From positions 1 to 5,260 of the forward strand of contig JAGDBH010000210.1 of NCBI GenBank assembly GCA_017959135.1: 5,260 nucleotides of DNA. Direction: 5' to 3'. Positions 1-5,260 of this stretch are shown here, in pieces. Positions within the stretch are counted from its first letter, which is position 1. The number at the start of each line of letters is the position of its first letter. This DNA comes from Succinivibrio sp. (lineage in GTDB: Bacteria > Pseudomonadota > Gammaproteobacteria > Enterobacterales > Succinivibrionaceae). A model generated the notes under the pieces. It searched no databases, was not told where the DNA came from, and saw only the letters and a list, made by a program, of their open reading frames with translations. Made by a program: the position numbers and the translations under genes.

Positions 1-676
1 CCAGTACATTTGAAAACTCGTTAAGAGCTGATGCGCAGTCCTCAATAGATGTTCCGTCGGAAATATGCTCCTCATCCTTGCCGGAGAATGAAACATAGGC
101 AGGAACATCAAGCTTCAGATCATCAATAGCGCCTAATATTGCCAATGCTTCGGTAAGGTTTGGAATAGTCTCGCAGGCAAAGAGATCTGGCGATGCAGAA
201 GCAAGAACAGCAAGGCGTTCCTTATGGAATAACTTCAGCTCATCCAGGCCAATCTTATAATCACCACGGTACTCGGAACCATCAGCAAGATAAGCTCCAT
301 AAGGACCAACGGATGCAGCTACAAGAGGCTTCTGTCTTTTTGAAGAGTCAAAATCAGAAGAATTCACAAACTCATCACGAGCCTTAACTGCAAGATCAAC
401 CGATAAAGCAATCAGAGCGAGTGCCTTATCCTTATCAATACCTTTTTTCGCAAATCCCTCCACAGTAGCCTGATAGCTTGAGGAGATAATGATATCTGCT
501 CCTGCCTTTAAATACATGGAATGAACCTTCTCAATCATATCTGTATGATCAATCAGTGCCAGAGCAGACCATAGAGGATCTTTGATATCCAGACCGAGAC
601 GTTCAAGCTCGGTTGCAAAAGCTCCATCCACAACAACAAACTTCTGTCTGTTTAAATAGCTGTTAAAATCAATCAT
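1..676 (-). CDS. mmuM: Homocysteine S-methyltransferase MmuM (partial, C-terminus beyond window)
   Basis: This cytosolic enzyme transfers a methyl group from S-methylmethionine (or S-adenosylmethionine) to homocysteine to make methionine. The first 225 residues are visible. They align by eye, nearly without gaps, with E. coli MmuM (about 310 residues): DGAFATELE (17-25), SSYQAT (66-71), SVGPYGAYLADGSEYRGDY (122-140), ACETIPN (167-173) and SDGT (206-209). The zinc-binding cysteines of this family, one mid-to-late and a Cys-Cys pair near the C-terminus, fall outside the window, so catalytic competence cannot be confirmed. The ATG at 676-674 shares one base with the TAA stop of the upstream transporter gene (TAATG). 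A GAGGAG ribosome binding site lies inside the end of the transporter gene (690-685), so translational coupling is likely. The family call is firm. The methyl donor used in vivo is inferred from the family and the transporter partner. Confidence 0.95.
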   Translation of the reverse strand, partial: MIDFNSYLNRQKFVVVDGAFATELERLGLDIKDPLWSALALIDHTDMIEKVHSMYLKAGADIIISSSYQATVEGFAKKGIDKDKALALIALSVDLAVKARDEFVNSSDFDSSKRQKPLVAASVGPYGAYLADGSEYRGDYKIGLDELKLFHKERLAVLASASPDLFACETIPNLTEALAILGAIDDLKLDVPAYVSFSGKDEEHISDGTSIEDCASALNEFSNVL

Positions 677-2109
677 TATTCTTTCTCCTCAGCTTTTCTG
701 CAGTCAAAAGATACTACAGGTGGATTCTCTCCCCTCTCCTGTGCAGGCAGGAAACGCTTGTAGAAATCATCAAAGATTCTGAAGATTTCCTTGTGCTTAG
801 CTGCAATAATGAACAGAGTTATAGCCACGTACACAGCAGATAGGATATCGGTTAAAGCCCATAGAATATCTGCCTGAACATTGTAGAAAATCACACAAGG
901 GATCAGATAGTAGATCTTGTAGAAGCTCATCATCTTTTTATTGGTAGAACTGTCACCAAAGGCATAGTTAACTGACTTCTCACAGGTATAGTACATACCG
1001 ATTATAGTTGTCCATGCAAGAACCGCTACAGCAATTGCAGTAAGTTTACCACCGATTTCACCGTATACACTTGTGAAGGCTATGGTTGTAAGAGTACTTG
1101 AGGTAGCCTCTGAGGTGTAATAGGAACCAGTCAGAATAATGGTAAAGGCAGTAATGGAACAGATAATCATGGTATCCAGGAATACTTCACCAAATCCCCA
1201 GATAGACTGACGTACAGGGTGATCGGTGATAGCACTGGCGTGGGCAATCATGCCATAGCCGGTTCCGGCATCATTTGAGTAGATACCACGGGCTACACCA
1301 TACTGAATGGCATCCTTTACAGTAGCGCCGGCAAAGCCGCCAACAGCTGCGGTTGGAGAGAAAGCACTTACGATAATAAGTTCAATTACACCAGGAATTT
1401 CCTTAAAGTGAAGAATAATCACACCAAGGCCCATCAGAATATACAGCATGGACATGATAGGAACTGCCTTTGACATCACTGCAGAAATACTGCGAAGACC
1501 GCCCCAGATTGTAAGCAGACAGGTAACACCGATGATAATCACGGTTACAAGTCCTGACAGACCAAAAGCTTCCTTTACAGAACCAACCACAGCCTCAGTC
1601 TGAACACAGCAGGTCCAGGGACCTAGAATAAAACAGAACAGAGCAAGTACAACAGCTCCTTTCTTCCAGCCAAATGCATTTTTTAGAGCGAATGAACGAT
1701 CACAGACATATTCATCCATAGAGTTTTTGTAGTGCTCACGGAAACGCTGTCCGATAATAATCTCACAGGCTTTGGTGGACATACCGAAAAATGCAGAGAA
1801 CCACATCCAGAAAAGAGCACCAGGACCACCACTTACAATCGCGGTTGCAACACCACTGATGTTACCAGTTCCGAGGGTGTTGGCCAGAGCTGTACAGGCA
1901 GCCTTAAAGCCAGAAATTGTTCCATGTCCGGAAGACTTCTTCTCAAACATTCTTCCGTATGTATTCCTGATATTGAAAAGAAATCTGAACTGGTATCTGA
2001 AGCGAAAACGAAGAGTAAGAATAATACCGGTACCGATCAGGATGACGGTCATGCCTGTACCCCATAGAATGTCATCTAGGGCATACAGAAAATTTGCAAT
2101 ACTTTCCAT
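676..2109 (-). CDS. AGCS-family Na+:amino-acid symporter, probably feeding MmuM
   Basis: This 477-residue inner-membrane protein belongs to the alanine/glycine:cation symporter (AGCS, sodium:alanine symporter) family, which couples amino-acid uptake to Na+ or H+. About 10-11 hydrophobic segments are visible, for example near residues 14-33, 84-108, 151-168, 185-203, 214-234, 243-262, 304-327, 354-374 and 414-437. Family signatures present are LGTGNISGVATAI (79-91) followed by GGPGALFWMW (94-103), and SNDAGTGYGMIAHASA (278-293) followed by TDHPVRQSIWG (295-305). The length is normal and the C-terminal tail is charged. The ATG is supported by AAGGA at 2122-2118, eight bases upstream. It is the first gene after the tgt terminator and is fused by stop/start overlap to mmuM, so its substrate is probably S-methylmethionine, methionine or a related amino acid. 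That substrate is inference; alanine or glycine remain possible. Some signature residues differ from the usual family pattern (see findings). Confidence 0.93.
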   Translation of the reverse strand: MESIANFLYALDDILWGTGMTVILIGTGIILTLRFRFRYQFRFLFNIRNTYGRMFEKKSSGHGTISGFKAACTALANTLGTGNISGVATAIVSGGPGALFWMWFSAFFGMSTKACEIIIGQRFREHYKNSMDEYVCDRSFALKNAFGWKKGAVVLALFCFILGPWTCCVQTEAVVGSVKEAFGLSGLVTVIIIGVTCLLTIWGGLRSISAVMSKAVPIMSMLYILMGLGVIILHFKEIPGVIELIIVSAFSPTAAVGGFAGATVKDAIQYGVARGIYSNDAGTGYGMIAHASAITDHPVRQSIWGFGEVFLDTMIICSITAFTIILTGSYYTSEATSSTLTTIAFTSVYGEIGGKLTAIAVAVLAWTTIIGMYYTCEKSVNYAFGDSSTNKKMMSFYKIYYLIPCVIFYNVQADILWALTDILSAVYVAITLFIIAAKHKEIFRIFDDFYKRFLPAQERGENPPVVSFDCRKAEEKE

Positions 2110-2117
2110 ATAAGGTG

Positions 2118-2122
2118 TCCTT
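2118..2122 (-). promoter_or_regulatory. Ribosome binding site of the AGCS transporter gene
   Basis: Minus-strand AAGGA lies eight bases before the ATG at 2109. It supports this start as the true one. Confidence 0.7.
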
Positions 2123-2142
2123 ATGAGTTTTTTTGTATTCAG

Positions 2143-2171
2143 ATTTTAAACAGATTGGAAATGAAATTGAA
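2143..2171 (-). promoter_or_regulatory. Probable sigma-70 promoter of the AGCS-mmuM operon
   Basis: The minus strand shows TAAAAT (2148-2143, five of six matches to TATAAT). It is preceded after a 17-base spacer by TTCAAT (2171-2166, three of six matches to TTGACA). Transcription would start near 2136, giving a leader of about 27 bases that contains the ribosome binding site. A promoter is needed here because a terminator closes the upstream operon. The -35 box is weak, which suggests an activator or help from the curved upstream DNA. The motif was found by eye in AT-rich sequence, so the exact position is uncertain. Confidence 0.5.
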
Positions 2172-2193
2172 CAGTTATCAGTGAAATTGGAGC

Positions 2194-2261
2194 AAAAGCT
2201 CTAAAAATAAGCACAAAAAGCTAAAAAAAGACGAAAAAATGAAATTTTTTGCATAAAAAAA
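2194..2261. other. Phased A/T tracts (predicted curved DNA) upstream of the AGCS-mmuM promoter
   Basis: Seven A or T runs of 4-7 bases occur at 2194-2197, 2203-2207, 2215-2219, 2223-2229, 2234-2239, 2245-2250 (T run) and 2255-2261. Their centres are 9 to 12 bases apart, averaging about 10.4, which is one helical turn. Phased A-tracts are known to bend DNA and, upstream of promoters, can aid RNA polymerase or attract nucleoid proteins such as H-NS. The last tract is also part of the tgt terminator. The phasing is seen directly; the function is inferred. Confidence 0.5.
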
Positions 2262-2282
2262 GACCTCCGAGGAGATCTTTTT
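2255..2282 (-). terminator. Rho-independent terminator after tgt (potentially bidirectional)
   Basis: Nineteen bases after the tgt stop, the minus strand has an A5 run, a GATCTC/GAGGTC stem (one G-T wobble) around a CTCG loop, and then seven T residues. The A and T runs extend the stem to about 11 pairs. Read on the plus strand, the same hairpin ends in five T residues, so it could stop transcription both ways, although no plus-strand gene is visible nearby. It separates queA-tgt from the AGCS-mmuM operon. Confidence 0.9.
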
Positions 2283-2301
2283 CAAAATAGAAACCATAAT
2301 A

Positions 2302-3426
<1,125 letters not shown>

Positions 3427-4512
3427 CTAGTTTTTTGCTGATGGAGGAAGATCCTCATCTGCTTTCGGATTCTTGGTTATGAACATGCAGTCTCCGTAGC
3501 TGAAGAACTTGTATTTGTCTGCAACGGCATGCTTATATGCATTCATTGTCTTCTCATAACCAGCAAATGCACTTACCAGCATAATCAGAGTTGACTCTGG
3601 CAGGTGGAAATTGGTTATAAGAGCATCTACAACCTGATATCTGTAACCAGGATAGATAAAGATTGAGGTGTCATTTGAGAAAGGGACAATCTCATCAGCA
3701 CTGTTCTGTGACTTTGCAAAGGTTGCTGCTGACTCAAGAGATCTTACCGCAGTAGTTCCGACAGCAATCACTCTGTGACCTGCCTTATGGGTTGCAATTA
3801 CCGCATCAGCAACCTCTTTGGTCAGGTGAACAAATTCCTTGTGCATATGATGCTTTAGAATATCGTCCTCTCTTACCGGCTGGAAAGTACCAGCACCAAC
3901 GTGCAGAGTAACGAAGGCCATATTCACACCGTATGCCTTTAAATCCTCAAGCTGTGCCTCATCAAAATGAAGACCTGCAGTTGGAGCTGCAACAGCACCA
4001 GGATTTTTTGAATAGACAGTCTGATAGCGCTCTCGATCAAGAGTTTCATCAGGACGGTCAATATATGGAGGAAGAGGAATGTGACCTACAGCGTACAGAA
4101 TATCTAAAAGAGACTTTCCGCCTACAGTTTCAATCTTGAACAGATCACCTTCACGGCCGATAACATTAACCTCATAACCGCCGTCAATGTGCAGAACAGC
4201 TCCAGTCTTAGGAGCCTTGCTTGCTTTGATATGGGTCAAGGCACAGGTTTCTGAGATGATTCTTTCAATCAGAAACTCAATCGCGCCGCCGGTATCCTTT
4301 TTGCCGTACATTCTGGCAGGAATAACCTTGGTGTCGTTAAATACAAGCAGATCGCCAGGTTGTAAAAAGTTTTTTAAATCATAAAAATGCTGATCTGAAA
4401 GCTTACCGTCAGAACCGTCAAGACACAGCATTCTGCATCCGGTTCTCTGCTCTGATGGATAATCTGCAATTAGATTTAAAGGTAAGTCAAAATTAAAATC
4501 ACTTCTTAACAA
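3427..4512 (-). CDS. queA: S-adenosylmethionine:tRNA ribosyltransferase-isomerase QueA (TTG start)
   Basis: QueA transfers and rearranges the ribosyl group of S-adenosylmethionine onto preQ1-modified tRNA to form epoxyqueuosine, the step after Tgt. The protein has 361 residues (E. coli has about 356) and is conserved throughout: [15 protein letters not shown] (53-67), [11 protein letters not shown] (94-104), [10 protein letters not shown] (147-156), [15 protein letters not shown] (171-185), [12 protein letters not shown] (202-213), [18 protein letters not shown] (301-318) and [10 protein letters not shown] (336-345). The start is a TTG: the frame upstream reaches a TGA five codons earlier with no ATG or GTG. 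This start gives an N-terminus MLRSDF that matches E. coli MRVTDF in length, with AGGA nine bases upstream. It is the first gene of the queA-tgt operon and probably has its own promoter. The C-terminal tail (about 350-361) is variable. Confidence 0.98.
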   Translation of the reverse strand: MLRSDFNFDLPLNLIADYPSEQRTGCRMLCLDGSDGKLSDQHFYDLKNFLQPGDLLVFNDTKVIPARMYGKKDTGGAIEFLIERIISETCALTHIKASKAPKTGAVLHIDGGYEVNVIGREGDLFKIETVGGKSLLDILYAVGHIPLPPYIDRPDETLDRERYQTVYSKNPGAVAAPTAGLHFDEAQLEDLKAYGVNMAFVTLHVGAGTFQPVREDDILKHHMHKEFVHLTKEVADAVIATHKAGHRVIAVGTTAVRSLESAATFAKSQNSADEIVPFSNDTSIFIYPGYRYQVVDALITNFHLPESTLIMLVSAFAGYEKTMNAYKHAVADKYKFFSYGDCMFITKNPKADEDLPPSAKN

Positions 4513-4520
4513 CTTCGTAT

Positions 4521-4526
4521 GTCCTC
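4521..4526 (-). promoter_or_regulatory. Ribosome binding site that decides the queA TTG start
   Basis: Minus-strand GAGGAC places AGGA (4525-4522) nine bases before TTG at 4512-4510. The in-frame TGA just upstream overlaps the start of this motif, so no longer in-frame start exists. This supports TTG as initiator. The GAG of the motif is also part of an inverted repeat (4524-4531 with 4552-4559). Confidence 0.75.
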
Positions 4527-4559
4527 AAAAAAACTTGTGAGTATTGTATCATTTTTGAG
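4524..4559. repeat. Inverted repeat bracketing the queA -10 element
   Basis: Plus-strand CTCAAAAA (4524-4531) and TTTTTGAG (4552-4559) are perfect 8-base inverted arms with 20 bases between them. The interval holds the extended -10 box and the likely transcription start, and the proximal arm overlaps the ribosome binding site. It could be a DNA operator, or a hairpin in read-through RNA. The arms are AT-rich, so chance is a real possibility. Confidence 0.4.
4543..4551 (-). promoter_or_regulatory. Extended -10 promoter of queA-tgt
   Basis: The minus strand reads TGATACAAT, a TGn extended -10 element followed by TACAAT (five of six matches to TATAAT). No good -35 box is present at 16-18 bases; the best is TAGTCT at 4570-4565. 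That is common for extended -10 promoters. Transcription would start near 4536, giving a leader of about 24 bases with the GAGGAC ribosome binding site. Assigned by eye, with good position relative to the gene. Confidence 0.6.
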
Positions 4560-4614
4560 CACAAAGACTAGTTTTTATAGCTTTCTTTTGCTTTAAAAAG
4601 CGATTTTTTTCGAG

Positions 4615-5073
4615 TTATACCGGAATAAAATTAGCAGGTTCAAAAATTTCTTCCATCTTTTTGTCAGGAAAATCTGTCACCATACTGCGGTAGTTTCTAA
4701 TGACCTTGAACCAGGTATCACAGATACTGATAAAGGACTCCATTTCACTGTAAAAGATTTCATTATCCAGAGCTCTGCAGGGGATCACCTTGCAAAGAGC
4801 AAAATGATCATTCTCACTGTTTAAACTCAGTGTGGCACCAAAGGTAGAGGTGTACAAATGATTAGCCTCAAGCATCATTTTGTACAGATGCTCAAGCTGT
4901 TCAGCCGGAGGAGTACCCAGATCGCCGGAGATGACGATCTGGTCAATTTCAGACAGAGCACTAATGGTCACAACAACATCATCAGCCTGGAAGGAGCATG
5001 AATTTGCGTTATCCAGCTCCAGTTCTATTCCCAGTTTTTCACCGAAAGCCCTGATTATTTCAACACATTCCAT
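4615..5073 (-). CDS. CesT/Tir-family type III secretion chaperone-like protein
   Basis: This 152-residue protein resembles class I type III secretion chaperones of the CesT (Tir chaperone) family. These small acidic cytosolic dimers bind the N-terminal region of an effector and keep it ready for export. Features of the family: an N-terminal helix ending in FGEKLGIELELD (10-21), beta strands VVVTISAL and QIVISGDLG, then PPAEQLEHLYKMMLEANHLY (55-74), the typical LLEAN-type helix. These are followed by GATLSLNSENDHFALCKVIP (79-98) and a C-terminal helix (106-128). It is acidic, about 26 Asp/Glu to 10 Lys/Arg by eye count. There is no signal peptide or membrane segment. The C-terminal 25 residues extend past the usual fold end. 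It begins 13 bases after the stop of an upstream gene, with only a weak GGA ribosome binding core, so coupled translation is likely. The fold assignment rests on recalled family pattern. A non-secretion protein of the same fold (YbjN-like) is the alternative. Confidence 0.65.
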   Translation of the reverse strand: MECVEIIRAFGEKLGIELELDNANSCSFQADDVVVTISALSEIDQIVISGDLGTPPAEQLEHLYKMMLEANHLYTSTFGATLSLNSENDHFALCKVIPCRALDNEIFYSEMESFISICDTWFKVIRNYRSMVTDFPDKKMEEIFEPANFIPV

Positions 5074-5086
5074 GTTACATATTCCG

Positions 5087-5260
5087 TTATAAACCTAAAA
5101 CATCGTTGTAGATCGCTTCGCCCAGCTTATCAATATCCTCAGCGGTAATAGGTCTTACCACAGGCTTACCGTTCTCTTTAAGCTCAGTGTACTCCATTCT
5201 TCCAGTATTCTCATTTTCTTTTGCTACGATAACGGTAGCATTTTTTCCAACTAATTTGTC
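5087..5260 (-). CDS. C-terminal end of an unrecognised protein, possible chaperone partner (partial)
   Basis: The last 57 codons of a gene entering from the right edge end in TAA (5089-5087). The frame is open from the window boundary. The visible tail has a hydrophobic strand (KNATVIVAK), a charged turn (ENENTGRMEYTELKENGK) and a terminal amphipathic helix ITAEDIDKLGEAIYNDVLGL (38-57). I do not recognise a family from it. Codon use resembles the neighbouring genes. It sits 13 bases upstream of the CesT-like gene on the same strand. Effector genes often sit next to the gene of their chaperone, so this may be the chaperone's client, but nothing in the tail itself shows secretion. The reading frame is the confident part; the role is a guess. 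Confidence 0.7.
   Translation of the reverse strand, partial: DKLVGKNATVIVAKENENTGRMEYTELKENGKPVVRPITAEDIDKLGEAIYNDVLGL

Noticed and set aside
193..387. Plus-strand open frame antisense to mmuM
   Set aside because: Rich in Gln, His and Ser with no family resemblance, and wholly inside mmuM on the other strand.
1732..2113. Two plus-strand open frames antisense to the transporter gene
   Set aside because: They lie opposite a well-supported membrane protein gene, have no ribosome binding site or recognisable domain, and have shadow-like composition.
2191..2201. GAGC-AAAA-GCTC hairpin in the transporter upstream region
   Set aside because: Only four base pairs, no T run in either direction and no link to a start or stop.
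2110..2254. SAM-type riboswitch or MetJ operator upstream of the AGCS-mmuM operon
   Set aside because: No AGACGTCT-like tandem boxes and no GC-rich multi-helix leader are visible, and the proposed transcript leader is only about 27 bases.
3933..4384. Plus-strand open frames antisense to queA
   Set aside because: No start signals or domains; the queA reading is conserved throughout.
4591..4610. GCTTT/AAAGC hairpin followed by a T run just after the chaperone-like gene
   Set aside because: The T run follows the stem only on the plus strand, where no gene ends; in the minus direction it is followed by A-rich sequence, and the five-pair stem has a two-base loop. It is not a convincing terminator, so read-through into queA is possible.
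4880..5092. Plus-strand 70-codon open frame antisense to the chaperone-like gene
   Set aside because: Serine-rich shadow with no ribosome binding site; the minus-strand frame has clear family pattern.

Overview
The window reads as part of a bacterial chromosome, most likely a moderately AT-rich gammaproteobacterium. QueA and Tgt look close to the Escherichia coli proteins as I remember them, and queA-tgt adjacency is typical of the class. A type III secretion (CesT-type) chaperone-like gene and the AT-rich spacers would fit the gut/rumen Succinivibrionaceae and relatives. That family assignment is inference with low to moderate confidence. Every gene I can support lies on the minus strand, so transcription runs from high to low coordinates.

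Layout in transcription order: (1) the last 57 codons of an unrecognised protein (5260-5087). (2) Thirteen bases later, a small acidic CesT/Tir-chaperone-like protein (5073-4615). (3) A 102-base AT-rich spacer with an extended -10 promoter for the next operon. (4) queA, starting at TTG (4512-3427), followed after 9 bases by tgt (3417-2302). Together they make two steps of queuosine tRNA modification. (5) A strong intrinsic terminator (2282-2255), then an AT-rich spacer with helically phased A-tracts and a probable promoter. (6) A Na+-coupled AGCS-family amino-acid transporter (2109-676) whose stop overlaps by one base the start of mmuM, homocysteine S-methyltransferase (676 to beyond base 1).

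The genes form three functional blocks. The first pairs a secretion-type chaperone with a possible substrate encoded just upstream. The second is the queuosine pair: Tgt inserts preQ1 into tRNA and QueA converts it to epoxyqueuosine. The third pairs a transporter with MmuM and probably takes up and uses a methyl donor such as S-methylmethionine to make methionine. The transporter comes from a different family than the usual MmuP permease and has changed residues in family-signature motifs, which makes it the best candidate for new biology here. No mobile element, CRISPR array, tRNA or rRNA was seen, and no gene-free stretch exceeds about 190 bases.
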